Below the pieces are notes generated by a model, which was not told where the DNA came from, did not search any database, and saw only the letters and a list, made by a program, of their open reading frames with translations. A DNA stretch of 64,000 nucleotides from Flavobacteriaceae bacterium. GTDB taxonomy: Bacteria; Bacteroidota; Bacteroidia; Flavobacteriales; Flavobacteriaceae. Shown here in pieces: positions 8,558 through 18,764 of this stretch (positions are counted from its first letter, which is position 1; every line of letters begins with the position of its first letter). The stretch spans positions 219,717-283,716 of the forward strand of contig JADGEL010000005.1 of assembly GCA_016744415.1 (NCBI GenBank). Reading direction: 5' to 3'. Position numbers and translations under genes: made by a program.

Positions 8558-11500
8558 TTATTCTTTAAAAGAAATTAATTTTAGATAATCGTTATTTTTA
8601 CCAACCAGTATTGATGGTTTGTTTTTCATTAAAATAGGTTCCATTTTTTTTACATCTCCCTTTATATAAACACCACTTTCTTCATATTCTAAAGGTATAA
8701 AACCACCTGCTCCATCACCTCTCAATATTAACCCATAACCAGCATCATTTCTTGCTGTTTCAACCTCAGATTGATATAGGTTTCCGGCAACTAAAACATC
8801 TAAGTTTTTATCATTATCAAAATCATTTATAATAATGCTATTAATACTTGAAAATTGCGCTTTTAATGGAAGTTGATACAAAACAAAACTTCCATCTCCT
8901 TTGTTTTCGATATAAACACTAGCAAAATTCGTTGCACTGTAGTGTAACGCTTCAGATAGCGCTTGCTCACCATATACTTCTGTTAGATTAGCCTTACCAA
9001 AGCTGTCGTAATCTGGAAATTTTTCTTTTATAAAAGGCATTTGGTTTGACGTACATTCTCTTCCTCTTAACGGATAAAGTTTTCCTTGATTATGATAACC
9101 TAAAACAATATCTAAGCTTCCGTTTTCATCAAAGTCATTAGCATAAATATTAAAAGGTTCTTCTAAACTTGCTTTGTATTTATAATTCAATCCTAAATTA
9201 CCTGCAATAAAATCTTCATCGCCATCATTGTCAAAATCTGCAGCAACTATACTATTCCACCATCCAATACTATTGCTAATAGATGTGTTGTCCAGTTTTT
9301 CAAAAGCACCATTGCCATTATTTTTAAATATCTCAATACCCATCCACTCTCCTGCAACTATTAAATCTTGATTGCCATCTTGATTGTAATCGCTCCAAAC
9401 TGCATCAGTAACCATCCCAATTTCCTCTAGTTCTGGAATTAAATTATTCGTAACTTTTACAAAATGGCCATTTTTATTTTCTAATAAATAACTTTTAGAA
9501 GCCGAAGGATAACTCCCAGGCATTTGTCTGCCTCCTACAAAAATATCTATATATCCATCATTATTATAATCTGATGCTTCAATGACTCCACCAGAAACCA
9601 GAATTTCTGGCAGTACATTTTTGGAAAGCGAAAAATCACCTTTTCCATTATTTAAGTATAATCGATCTTGTAATAACTTATTTCCATTTAAGTATTCATT
9701 TCCTCCGCTTACCACGTATAAATCTAAATTTCCATCATTATCAATATCGAGGAATTCTGCATCTACATCTTCATGAGCTTTGCCATTTTCCCAGATTAAA
9801 TTTGAATTACTAGCTAAAAACTTTCCTTGATTAGATTGTATATATAATTTTCCTGAATATCCAATAGCACCTCCAACATAGAAATCTTCTAAACCATCAT
9901 TATTTACATCTGCAACAGCAAGTGCTGGACCAAATTCTGACATTTTATGAGGTAATAAGCTTTCTCTTTTATAGTCATCAAATTCATTTTCAATATGTGC
10001 ATGACCAATACCCGAAACATCTGTCTGGTCTTCGAACATTGGCTGTATAGATTTTGGTGTCAAAAATAGATTATCGGTATTAGAATAGTTTAAGACTAAC
10101 TTTTGATTTGCATGAATATTCTTTTTGATTTCCTTCTTACCATCTGGCCATTGGATTAGCAAACTATCTATTTGCTTACTTTTTCCTAGTCCAAAATGAA
10201 TAGCTTCTGACACGGAAGATTGATATCCTCTTGTTAATTGCTGCTCTCTTGTCATTTCTTTTCCATCTACCCAAAGTGTAATACTTGTACCAATTCCAAT
10301 CTTATTTTCTTGAGGTCCCTCAAGTGTAATCTTTAAAAAATTATTAGCAGCCATTTGCATTGCATTGTTCCTATAGATAAAAGCAGGTTCATCAATATTA
10401 TTTACTACTATATCCATATCTCCATCATTATCAAAATCAGCATAGGCTGCACCATTTGAAAAAGAAGGTTTACTAAGTTCCCACTGTTTTCCAATATTTG
10501 AGAATGTTAAATCTCCATTATTTTTATAGAAATAATTAATAGATGCTCGACTAGGGGTTTTGTCAATTAATTCTAAAACCAATGATGAATAATCTTCTTT
10601 ATTGTCATGAGCCGTTTTTACACGTTCCTTTTTAAAGCGATTATAGTCATTATTCATAAAATCTCTTTTTAAGCCATTGGCTATAAAAACATCTAATAAA
10701 CCATCATTATCAAAATCTACAAATAAAGGGGCCCAACTCCAATCTGTATTAGAAATATTAGCCAGATGAGATATTTCGCTAAAAAAGGGTTCATTAGAAA
10801 CAGAACCGTTATTTAGTTGTAGTGAGTTAAACATGTATTGCCTATGAAAACCATTCTTAACTGAATTTTCAAATTTTTCTACGTTCATACCACTCATACT
10901 GGTTTTCATACCATAATTATCCTCAGAAACCATATCTACAGTTAATATATCGTTTTTTCCGTCATTGTTGAAATCGGCAATATCCAATCCCATTGAGAAA
11001 TAAGAAATATGCTGAGTGCTCGTTTTTATTTTATCCTTAAAACCTTGATGCACACCATCTTTTGCACCCTGATTTATATACATATAATCATGTTCTAAAA
11101 AATCATTTGAGACATAAATATCCTGCCAACCATCTCCATTTAAATCACTTGTAACCACTCCTAATCCACAACTTATGGGGTTAGAAGCGATACCCATATT
11201 TTTAATTTCTTTAAAGAACCCATTATCGTTTTCAAATAGTTTGTCGCCAACTAAAGCGTCATATTTCATTTTTAAAACTGGATCCCCATCTGCTTCTTCT
11301 AATCTAATACTATGGTTTAATTGATACATATCTAGATCTCCATCATTATCATAATCAAAAAATGTTGACTGCGTTGTGTACGAACTTGTATTTAAGCCAT
11401 ATTTCTCTGCTTCTTCAGTAAAGGTTAAATCACCATTATTTATATATAGTTCGTTCTCTCGTTTTTTAGCCCCAAATTTTCCAGATTTTGAAATATAAAT

Positions 11501-11890
11501 ATCAAGTAAGCCATCATTATTAATATCTACCATAGTAACTCCTGTAGTCCATCCTGATTTTCCTAAAAGACCAGCGGTTTCTGTAATTTCTTCAAACTCT
11601 AAATCTCCTTTATTGAGATATAGTTTATTTTTATAAATATTGGCTGTAAAATAAATATCCGAAAGGCCATCATTATTAATATCTCCTACAGCTACACCAC
11701 CGCCATTATAGAAATATTCATATTCCATACTATTCATTTCAACACCTTCAGTAATTACATTACTAAAATTAATGTTTGTTTTTTCGGGAGTAAGTAAAGT
11801 AAAAAGATTTGATGGTGTTTCTGAGTCTTTAGAACTACACCCCATCAAAATAATTACTACGATAAAAAATAAGAATTTACAATTGTTCAT
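8558..11890 (-). CDS. FG-GAP/VCBS repeat lipoprotein with ASPIC/UnbV domain (CRTAC1-like)
   Basis: A large (1110 aa) predicted surface or periplasmic lipoprotein: MNNCKFLFFIVVIILMGCSS gives a signal peptide with lipobox LMGC. Many DxNxDGxxD calcium-binding repeats (for example DINNDGLSDIY, DYDNDGDLDMY) form FG-GAP propeller blades through the first 520 residues and again after about 660. Between them is an ASPIC/UnbV domain (TRGYQSSVSEAIHFGLG, QWPDGKKE). Such proteins often accompany SusCD pairs and may bind or present polymer at the surface. A TTG start at 11917 is unlikely because it lies inside the terminator hairpin after susD, so the ATG at 11890 was chosen. Confidence 0.85.
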   Translation of the reverse strand: MNNCKFLFFIVVIILMGCSSKDSETPSNLFTLLTPEKTNINFSNVITEGVEMNSMEYEYFYNGGGVAVGDINNDGLSDIYFTANIYKNKLYLNKGDLEFEEITETAGLLGKSGWTTGVTMVDINNDGLLDIYISKSGKFGAKKRENELYINNGDLTFTEEAEKYGLNTSSYTTQSTFFDYDNDGDLDMYQLNHSIRLEEADGDPVLKMKYDALVGDKLFENDNGFFKEIKNMGIASNPISCGLGVVTSDLNGDGWQDIYVSNDFLEHDYMYINQGAKDGVHQGFKDKIKTSTQHISYFSMGLDIADFNNDGKNDILTVDMVSEDNYGMKTSMSGMNVEKFENSVKNGFHRQYMFNSLQLNNGSVSNEPFFSEISHLANISNTDWSWAPLFVDFDNDGLLDVFIANGLKRDFMNNDYNRFKKERVKTAHDNKEDYSSLVLELIDKTPSRASINYFYKNNGDLTFSNIGKQWELSKPSFSNGAAYADFDNDGDMDIVVNNIDEPAFIYRNNAMQMAANNFLKITLEGPQENKIGIGTSITLWVDGKEMTREQQLTRGYQSSVSEAIHFGLGKSKQIDSLLIQWPDGKKEIKKNIHANQKLVLNYSNTDNLFLTPKSIQPMFEDQTDVSGIGHAHIENEFDDYKRESLLPHKMSEFGPALAVADVNNDGLEDFYVGGAIGYSGKLYIQSNQGKFLASNSNLIWENGKAHEDVDAEFLDIDNDGNLDLYVVSGGNEYLNGNKLLQDRLYLNNGKGDFSLSKNVLPEILVSGGVIEASDYNNDGYIDIFVGGRQMPGSYPSASKSYLLENKNGHFVKVTNNLIPELEEIGMVTDAVWSDYNQDGNQDLIVAGEWMGIEIFKNNGNGAFEKLDNTSISNSIGWWNSIVAADFDNDGDEDFIAGNLGLNYKYKASLEEPFNIYANDFDENGSLDIVLGYHNQGKLYPLRGRECTSNQMPFIKEKFPDYDSFGKANLTEVYGEQALSEALHYSATNFASVYIENKGDGSFVLYQLPLKAQFSSINSIIINDFDNDKNLDVLVAGNLYQSEVETARNDAGYGLILRGDGAGGFIPLEYEESGVYIKGDVKKMEPILMKNKPSILVGKNNDYLKLISFKE

Positions 11891-11900
11891 TATTATAAAA

Positions 11901-11940
11901 TTTAAAAAACATCCCAACTTTTTTAACTATTGTTGGGATG
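11901..11940 (-). terminator. Intrinsic terminator downstream of susD
   Basis: On the minus strand a 9-bp stem, CATCCCAAC (11940-11932) and GTTGGGATG (11918-11910), is followed by six T at 11909-11904. It sits 33 bases after the susD stop and directly before the FG-GAP lipoprotein start, so it should make that gene a lower-level read-through product of the susCD transcript. Confidence 0.8.
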
Positions 11941-11972
11941 CTCTTAAACTAATCAAAATAATTTATTTTAAA

Positions 11973-13505
11973 CTAATCAATATGAGGATTATTTAATTTT
12001 TCACTGGCTGGTATCGGTAAGAAAGCATCATCTTCAAACACAAAATTATTAGCTCCTGTTTTACCAGAGTTTAAAATTGCATCTGTCATAATTGCATTAC
12101 CCCAACGTCTCAAATCATAAAATCGCTGGCCTTCTAATGCAAATTCTACTGCTCTTTCGTGCATTATCTGTTCACGAATTTCCTGTTGATTACCAGCAGT
12201 TGTTGCTGGTAAAAATGCTCTAGCCCGTACTTCATCTATAAATGGAATAGGATCTCCTAATCCAGATTCGTTAAGAGCTTCAGCATACATCAACAACACA
12301 TCAGCATAACGTATAAGTGGTGTATTTATATCTGATCTCCAACTGTTAGGATACAATTCATCTCTATGTAAATACTTTTTCCAACCAGGTTTTGTGTTGC
12401 CTACACCAAACCAACCTTCATAAGTATCTCCATAAATATCTACATCATCATCATTAAAGAATATAGATCCATAACTACGATCGTCATATTTATTCAATCC
12501 TGTAACCGCTCCAATCTCAGAAGATGCTCGTCCTTCAGACTTCAATTCAGAAAGCAGTCTTTGGGTTGGTAACATTGCTTCCCAACCACCCATTTCGCTT
12601 GCTGCAAAATTTGGAATACCAGCATATATTACATTACCTCCATTTACTTCATTAAAAGTATAGGCTACATCAAAAATAGTTTCATCGTTAAAAACGTTAG
12701 TAGCCTCATTACTGCCATCAAATAACGAACTGAAATCTGCTGACAGCTCATATTCATTAAGGCCTATAACTTCTCCTAACGTTGTAACTGCACTAGCCCA
12801 ATCAAGTTGGTTTAAGTGAGATTTTCCAAGAAAAGCCAAAGCAGCACCTTTTGTTGCCCTTCCTCTATCTGCATCAGCGTGATTAATTGTCAAATCAGCA
12901 GCAGCTTCAGAGAAATCTTTCTCGATAGCAGTCCAGGCTTCTTCTCTTGTTGATAATGGTTGTGCTAATTGATCTCCAGACTGTGGCAAGAAATCGAATA
13001 CCACTATTTGCTCCCAATTCATTAAAAGTCTAAAGTGAAAATATCCTCTTAAGAATTTAGCTTCAGCTATTATACGTGTTTTAGCATTAGATGAAATTTG
13101 ATCCTCAGACATTAAACTCACATTATGGATAACTTGGTTTGTCGCCGCTATTCCGTCATAACTTTTATTCCAATAGGTTTGCATTCTAGTATTATTATCT
13201 GCTACACTGTATGTAGAAAATGCATTCTGGTCTGGATAATTTGCTACCACATCTGCCCCAGCTTTTGTCATATCTGATCTAAAATTTTCAACTACATAGT
13301 TAACTTCAGTATGACTCCACGTACCACCACTAAGCCTTTGATAAGCTGTCGTTAATGCTAAATTTGCATTTGTTTCACTTTCCCAATAATTGGAAGAGTT
13401 TAGTTGATCTGGTGATTCTTTAATTAAATCATCCTCATCACACCCTGTAAAAGTCAATGCCAAAACTGACATTGATAGAAATATTATGCTTTTGTAATTT
13501 TTCAT
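11973..13505 (-). CDS. SusD/RagB family nutrient-binding outer membrane lipoprotein
   Basis: The 510-aa lipoprotein has signal MKNYKSIIFLSMSVLALTFT with lipobox FTGC. It shows the SusD TPR-rich fold and the C-terminal family signature (YADVLLMYAEALNESG, EFALEGQRFYDLRRWG). SusD proteins form the surface lid of a SusC channel and bind the imported glycan or peptide. It follows susC by 11 bases in the same operon. The substrate cannot be read from SusD itself; neighbouring glucosidase, beta-galactosidase and hydroxylysine-type kinase genes suggest a glycosylated peptide or sugar-amino-acid conjugate. Confidence 0.95.
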   Translation of the reverse strand: MKNYKSIIFLSMSVLALTFTGCDEDDLIKESPDQLNSSNYWESETNANLALTTAYQRLSGGTWSHTEVNYVVENFRSDMTKAGADVVANYPDQNAFSTYSVADNNTRMQTYWNKSYDGIAATNQVIHNVSLMSEDQISSNAKTRIIAEAKFLRGYFHFRLLMNWEQIVVFDFLPQSGDQLAQPLSTREEAWTAIEKDFSEAAADLTINHADADRGRATKGAALAFLGKSHLNQLDWASAVTTLGEVIGLNEYELSADFSSLFDGSNEATNVFNDETIFDVAYTFNEVNGGNVIYAGIPNFAASEMGGWEAMLPTQRLLSELKSEGRASSEIGAVTGLNKYDDRSYGSIFFNDDDVDIYGDTYEGWFGVGNTKPGWKKYLHRDELYPNSWRSDINTPLIRYADVLLMYAEALNESGLGDPIPFIDEVRARAFLPATTAGNQQEIREQIMHERAVEFALEGQRFYDLRRWGNAIMTDAILNSGKTGANNFVFEDDAFLPIPASEKLNNPHID

Positions 13506-13516
13506 TTCTCTTTATT

Positions 13517-16500
13517 TTAAAAATTAACTTGAACCCCAAATAAAGAGGTCTTAATATTTGGATAGCTTACAAAATCGGTTCCTGCATTTAGTGTCCCTCC
13601 AATTTCTGGATCAATACCTGAATAGTCCGTAATAGTAAAAAGGTTTTGTAAGCTCATATATAATCTTAGCTTACCAATGCTTAATTTATCAGTTATATTT
13701 TCTGGCAATGTATAGCCTAACTGAACATTTCTAAGTCTCAAATAAGAAGCGTTTTCTATAAATCTATCTGAGTTTCTAGAACTATTTTGGTTTGGATCCC
13801 CTAATACTGCTCTTGGAATATTTGTATCTGTATTCGTTGGAGTCCAAGTATTTAAACCAGACACTAGATAATTTCTATAGTTATCGTTCGCTTCATAATT
13901 TTGTCTAATGGTATTGTACGCTTTTTGACCAAATGCTCCATAAAACTGAACGTAAGCATCAAATCCTTTATATGTTCCAGACATGTTAAAACCAAGAGTT
14001 ACTTTAGGAATACCTGATCCAGAATACACTAAATCATCATCATTTAAAAGTCCATCACCATTAACATCTTTAAATTTGATATCACCAGGTGCTGCGAGTG
14101 GCTGAATTAAATTGCCATCTACATTGTGTGCATCAACTTCTCCTTGGTTTTGAAAAATACCATCTGTTTGGTATAACCAAAAGCTTCCGATTGGATATCC
14201 TAATTTAGAAATATTTGCTGGACTACCATCTAGCGTTGTTGCATCTCCTGTATAGACATCTGTATCTTTATTAACTTTGGTAAGTTCATTTTTATTTTGA
14301 GAAAAAACTAAGCCTAAATCATACTGAAACTCTCCAGAGTTATTTCTATAATTAAGTTCAACTTCTATTCCTTTATTTTCAACATCTCCACCATTTGTAA
14401 AAATTGGATTGAATCCTGATGAGTTAGGTGGTATTGCAGGAATAATCATATCCTCTGTATTTCTTTGATAATAGTTAATAGCTCCAGTCAATTGATTATT
14501 TAAAAGGCCGAAATCTAAACCTACATTAATATTAACAGTTGTTTCCCATTGTAATGATGGGTTTGGAAAGTCTCTAAATGTAATACCTAAAGATTGAAGT
14601 TCGTTAGTTCCAAAAGGATATCTATATCCAGAAACTGTATTAACCGCATAGTCGTAGGCTCCTAAATTGGACTCACTCCCTAGTTTACCCCAAGAGCCTC
14701 TTAACTTTAAGAAATTAATAGCGTCAATATCAAAGAAGTTCTCATTACTAATTTTCCATCCTGCTGCAATTGATGGAAATACTCCATAACGATTGCTCTC
14801 TCCAAATCTTGATGAACCATCTCGTCTAACGGTACCTTGAAAGAAATAACGATCATCATAACTATAATTTGCACGCCCATAAATGGAGTGTCTTGCAGTT
14901 TCCCAACCAGAACCATAATTATTACGAATACCATCAGCACCGGCATCAAGAGTATTAAAAGCCGAATCTAAAAATCCTGTTGACACCTCTGATCCGTCAT
15001 CTAATATTTTCTTACCTTCTACTGATGCTCCAATCCAATCAAGTGAAATATCCTGTTTCGAAACCCCTGCTAACAAACCAAGAGTGTGCTTTTCAAAAGT
15101 TTTATCATAATTAAGAAAGCCCTCGTAGTTAGTCTGTAAATATTCACTTCTATACTCCTCTACATAATGGTATTCTACTTCTCTTTTATTAGAAACCTGA
15201 TGAGGTCTAACTCTATCATAAGTGCTAACATTTGCACTTTCAATACCGGCTCTTCCTGTTAATTTAAGCCCATCTATGATATCTATTGATCCTGAAAAAT
15301 TTGTAACTAAATTTCTTTCTTTTCTTGTATTATCATTAAAAGCATCTTCTCCTATTGGATTCGTATGATCTGGCACACCATTATAATCATCATCTGATAT
15401 ATAACCAAAACCTGAAACTTTAGCTGCATCTCTAACAGGTATAATAGGCATTAATTGATAAGCTCGATTTAAAAGGCTTCCAAAAATATTATCATCTGTT
15501 TGCACATAATATACATTAGCACCCAAAGTTATCCTGCCTTTAGTACCATTGACTTTTACTCTTAATTGCTTCTTATCTCTGCTTTCGCCTATTAAGACAC
15601 CTTCTCTTTTATTAAGTCCTGTTGAAACCAAATAATTTAAATCTGATGTACCTCCACTAACTGTAAGGTTATGATTTTGAATAGATCCATCACTAAACAA
15701 CTCATCCATCCAATTCGTGTCTGTAGAAAAGTTCTCATTAATATAAGTTGGAGCTGATCCTGGTGAAGAAGCTTCAATTTTATTAGCCATTTCCATATAC
15801 TGAGAAGTATTAGCAAAATCAAGCGTATTACTTATTTTATCAATACCATAATAATAGCTATAGTCAATATTTAATTTTCCGTCATTACTACCAGTTTTTG
15901 TAGTAACTAACACAACACCATTCGCAGAAAGCGAACCATATATTGCAGCGGCAGCACCATCTTTTAGAACTTCAATACTTTCTATATCATCTGGGTTTAA
16001 CAAATCAAAATTACCTTGAACTCCATCTATAATTACCAACGGTGAATTCCCGCCAATAGATCTAAACCCTCTAATATTAATTTCTGATGCCGCTCTTGGA
16101 TTACCAGAACTTCTTCTAACAACCAATCCAGAAACATTACCTTGTAATCCATCTGCAGCAGTACTAGATGCAAATTTTTGAACATCTTCTCCCTTTACAG
16201 AAGAAACTGCACCTGTTAAATCTGACTTTTTCTGAGTACCATATCCAACAACAACAACTTCATCTAAGTTTTCATTACTTTCAATTAAGGTTACGTTAAT
16301 GACGGTTTGACCATTAACTACAATTTCTTGGCTAACAAAGCCAATAAAATCAAATATTAAGATTGTATTTGAATCTGTAACATCAATTGTATAGTTTCCA
16401 TCGAAATCTGCCTGTGTACCATTATTGGTGCCTTTAATAATAACTGAAGCTCCAGGTAAAGGCTCTCCATTACTATCAAAAATTTTTCCGTTTACTTTAC

Positions 16501-16603
16501 TAGTTTGCGCATAAGTATTACCTGTAAAACTAGATAATACAAAAACTAGTGAAAAAAGAAAAAGCACGTTGTAATAGTGTTTTTTATTTTTTTTTACTTT
16601 CAT
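13517..16603 (-). CDS. SusC/RagA family TonB-dependent outer membrane transporter
   Basis: The 1028-aa protein has, in order, a signal peptide, a carboxypeptidase-regulatory-like domain (VNGKIFDSNGEPLPGASV, residues about 35-110), a plug domain with the SusC motif VVVVGYGTQKKSDLTGAV, and a C-terminal beta-barrel. It imports oligomers with its SusD partner using TonB energy. The start lies 163 bases from the divergent GntR gene, and the shared region holds a predicted GntR operator, so susC is probably the regulated target. Its barrel ends in a Phe (VQVNF), as usual for outer-membrane barrels. Confidence 0.96.
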   Translation of the reverse strand: MKVKKNKKHYYNVLFLFSLVFVLSSFTGNTYAQTSKVNGKIFDSNGEPLPGASVIIKGTNNGTQADFDGNYTIDVTDSNTILIFDFIGFVSQEIVVNGQTVINVTLIESNENLDEVVVVGYGTQKKSDLTGAVSSVKGEDVQKFASSTAADGLQGNVSGLVVRRSSGNPRAASEINIRGFRSIGGNSPLVIIDGVQGNFDLLNPDDIESIEVLKDGAAAAIYGSLSANGVVLVTTKTGSNDGKLNIDYSYYYGIDKISNTLDFANTSQYMEMANKIEASSPGSAPTYINENFSTDTNWMDELFSDGSIQNHNLTVSGGTSDLNYLVSTGLNKREGVLIGESRDKKQLRVKVNGTKGRITLGANVYYVQTDDNIFGSLLNRAYQLMPIIPVRDAAKVSGFGYISDDDYNGVPDHTNPIGEDAFNDNTRKERNLVTNFSGSIDIIDGLKLTGRAGIESANVSTYDRVRPHQVSNKREVEYHYVEEYRSEYLQTNYEGFLNYDKTFEKHTLGLLAGVSKQDISLDWIGASVEGKKILDDGSEVSTGFLDSAFNTLDAGADGIRNNYGSGWETARHSIYGRANYSYDDRYFFQGTVRRDGSSRFGESNRYGVFPSIAAGWKISNENFFDIDAINFLKLRGSWGKLGSESNLGAYDYAVNTVSGYRYPFGTNELQSLGITFRDFPNPSLQWETTVNINVGLDFGLLNNQLTGAINYYQRNTEDMIIPAIPPNSSGFNPIFTNGGDVENKGIEVELNYRNNSGEFQYDLGLVFSQNKNELTKVNKDTDVYTGDATTLDGSPANISKLGYPIGSFWLYQTDGIFQNQGEVDAHNVDGNLIQPLAAPGDIKFKDVNGDGLLNDDDLVYSGSGIPKVTLGFNMSGTYKGFDAYVQFYGAFGQKAYNTIRQNYEANDNYRNYLVSGLNTWTPTNTDTNIPRAVLGDPNQNSSRNSDRFIENASYLRLRNVQLGYTLPENITDKLSIGKLRLYMSLQNLFTITDYSGIDPEIGGTLNAGTDFVSYPNIKTSLFGVQVNF

Positions 16604-16717
16604 ACTAATTTGAATTTTGAGTTAATTTTAGTTTTCAATTACTTGATTTTTATCTTATTACGACACAATCAAACTATGTTATGCCACAAACATAGAAATA
16701 ATTTTTTGTTTTCTACT

Positions 16718-16733
16718 ACTAGTACCTACCAGT
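16718..16733. promoter_or_regulatory. Predicted GntR operator between susC and the regulator
   Basis: The 16-bp dyad ACTAGTACCTACCAGT has half-sites ACTAGTA and TACCAGT that match in six of seven positions and contain the GT/AC core typical of GntR operators. It also overlaps the perfect 8-bp palindrome TACTAGTA at 16717-16724. It abuts the -33 element of the gntR promoter and lies within the divergent susC upstream region. Confidence 0.55.
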
Positions 16734-16762
16734 TTGTTAATTAAAATATTTTTATATATTTG
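16734..16762 (+). promoter_or_regulatory. Promoter of the GntR regulator, probably leaderless
   Basis: TTG at 16734-16736, an 18-base spacer and TATATTTG at 16755-16762 fit the Bacteroidota consensus. With initiation a few bases after the -7 box, the transcript would begin at or next to the ATG at 16767, predicting a leaderless or nearly leaderless mRNA. Confidence 0.65.
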
Positions 16763-16766
16763 CCAC

Positions 16767-17765
16767 ATGGGTTTGATATCAGTTAAAGACGAATTGGGGA
16801 TTGCCAAGTACAAGCAAATTATTCAATCTATAGAAAATGGCCTATTGGATGGAGTTATAAAAAAAGGAGATAGGTTACCTTCTATTAATAGTATTCGTAA
16901 TAAATTTTCTCTTTCAAGAGACACTGTTCTTTTGGCATATAACGAATTAAAAGTTAGAGGGATTGTTCAATCTATTGCAGGAAAAGGCTACTATGTTAAA
17001 AGTGAAAATATTCATATAACTCAAAAAGTCTTTTTACTTTTTGATGAATTAAATTCATTTAAGGAAGACATATACAATTCATTTAAAAAGAACCTCGACC
17101 CTAGTATAGAAGTGGATATCTACTTTCATCATTTTAATCAAGATGTTTTTAACAAACTAATATATGATAGTATTGGCAACTATAGTTACTATGTAATTAT
17201 GCCCGCCAATTTAAGAGATACACATCTTGCAATTGATAAGCTTCCAATAAGCAAAGTTTATATATTAGATCAAACTCACGAGGAGTTAACAAAATATCCC
17301 GGAATCTTCCAAAATTTCGAAAAAGATATATATAACGCTTTAGTTGAATGTAAAAAATCACTATCCACTTATAGAAAATTGATTTTCATCTTTCAAGAAA
17401 GTATACAGCCTCCAGGAATGTTGAAGGGGTTTAATAAATTTTGTAAAGAGCATCAGATCAACTCTGAAATTGTTTCAAATGTAGAAGAGCGAATTATTTT
17501 GAAAGGAGAAGTTTATTTGATACCTGGTGATAGAAACTTAATTCTTATCATTAAGAAAATGAAAGAAAATAATTTCATCATTTCAAAGGATATTGGAATA
17601 ATTTCATACAACGAAACACTCTTAAAGGAAATCGTTGAGGGTGGTATGACGACTATATCAACAGATTTTAAAACTATGGGACAACGTTTAGCGCAAATGA
17701 TAACCGAAAAAGAGCGTCAGCAAATAGAAAATCCAAGCAAACTAATATTAAGAAATTCTCTTTAA
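16767..17765 (+). CDS. GntR family transcriptional regulator with LacI-type sensor domain
   Basis: The 332-aa protein has an N-terminal winged helix-turn-helix of the GntR family (KYKQIIQSIENGLLDG, KKGDRLPSINSIRNKFSLSRDTV, GIVQSIAGKGYYV, residues 10-80). It is followed by a periplasmic-binding-protein-like domain that ends with GIISYNETLLKEIVEGGMTTIST. This domain mix is common for sugar-responsive regulators in Bacteroidota. It diverges from susC and precedes the catabolic genes, so it probably controls both arms. The ATG at 16767 is preferred to an upstream TTG because it gives the usual N-terminus and fits the promoter. Confidence 0.88.
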   Translation: MGLISVKDELGIAKYKQIIQSIENGLLDGVIKKGDRLPSINSIRNKFSLSRDTVLLAYNELKVRGIVQSIAGKGYYVKSENIHITQKVFLLFDELNSFKEDIYNSFKKNLDPSIEVDIYFHHFNQDVFNKLIYDSIGNYSYYVIMPANLRDTHLAIDKLPISKVYILDQTHEELTKYPGIFQNFEKDIYNALVECKKSLSTYRKLIFIFQESIQPPGMLKGFNKFCKEHQINSEIVSNVEERIILKGEVYLIPGDRNLILIIKKMKENNFIISKDIGIISYNETLLKEIVEGGMTTISTDFKTMGQRLAQMITEKERQQIENPSKLILRNSL

Positions 17766-17816
17766 TATTATATCATAAAACAGCATGATAAAACCTGAAA
17801 CTACTGAAAAAATGAT

Positions 17817-18674
17817 ATGGACTATATAGAACTAAAAAATCCTAAAAATAATTCATATGCTAAAATTTACCCGCATCTAGGTGCCAGCATACAAGAGCTA
17901 ATTTTAGACAAAAAAACAATACTAAAAAACAAAAATGTAATTGACTATCATCAATCTTTTTCTTCGGCAATATTGTTTCCTTTTACTGGACGTGTTAAAG
18001 ATGGAAATTATACTTTTTTAAAAAATGAATATCAATTAGAATTAAATCATATAGATAAAGAAAATGCCATTCATGGTTTAATCTATAATAAATCCTTTCA
18101 CATAACACAAAATGAAGTGATTGAAAATAATGCTCATTTAAAATTAGAATATCTTGAAACGGAAAAAAATCAAGGCTTTCCTTTTAAATATCATATTGAG
18201 GCTCATTACATCTTATCCGAACAAGGGCTAAAACTAACAGTAAACATAAAAAACACAGACAGCACTCCGTTCCCATTTAGCTTGGGGTGGCACCCATATT
18301 TTCATACAAATGACCTCTATAATAGTTGTATAAAAATAGCAAGTGACAAAAGGTTTTCTTTTAGTGATGATATGATTCCTAATAAAACGTTAGATTTTAA
18401 TTCAGAAAAAGAATTACAAATTAAAGATCAAAAATTTGACGATTGTTTTAAATTAAAAAACAATAAGGTTTGTTTTAAAACCCCAAATTACAAAATTGAA
18501 ATCAGCTCAACTTCAAAAGAAAATTATTTACAATTATTTACCTTAGAAAATAGAGTGTCATTAGCAATTGAACCAATGACTGGCTTACCCAATAATTTCA
18601 ACAATAAAATTGGATTGCAAATTTTAAATCCAAATGAAAACTATACCGTTAGCTGGAATATTAAATTAAAATAA
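17817..18674 (+). CDS. Aldose 1-epimerase family protein (mutarotase-like)
   Basis: The 285-aa protein has the GalM-type beta-sandwich pattern: LFPFTGRVKDGNYTF, the His motif NAIHGLIYN near residue 85, SLGWHPYFH at about residues 158-166 with the second conserved His, and a closing Glu motif AIEPMTG. It would interconvert alpha and beta anomers of an aldose. Here it lies in a run with beta-galactosidase, galK and galT, so galactose mutarotation is the likely job: beta-galactosidase releases the beta-anomer and galactokinase prefers the alpha. It follows the GntR gene by 51 bases. Confidence 0.85.
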   Translation: MDYIELKNPKNNSYAKIYPHLGASIQELILDKKTILKNKNVIDYHQSFSSAILFPFTGRVKDGNYTFLKNEYQLELNHIDKENAIHGLIYNKSFHITQNEVIENNAHLKLEYLETEKNQGFPFKYHIEAHYILSEQGLKLTVNIKNTDSTPFPFSLGWHPYFHTNDLYNSCIKIASDKRFSFSDDMIPNKTLDFNSEKELQIKDQKFDDCFKLKNNKVCFKTPNYKIEISSTSKENYLQLFTLENRVSLAIEPMTGLPNNFNNKIGLQILNPNENYTVSWNIKLK

Positions 18675-18764
18675 TTATGAATCGAGCTTGTTCAAATTTT
18701 TATCACCATAAGGGTTGACTAAAAACGAACAGCATGTGACCGATTTAAAAAATAACAAAGACAC

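Noticed and set aside
8558..11917. TTG start at 11917 for the FG-GAP lipoprotein
   Set aside because: The start would lie inside the stem of the susD terminator, and the ATG at 11890 gives a proper lipoprotein signal.
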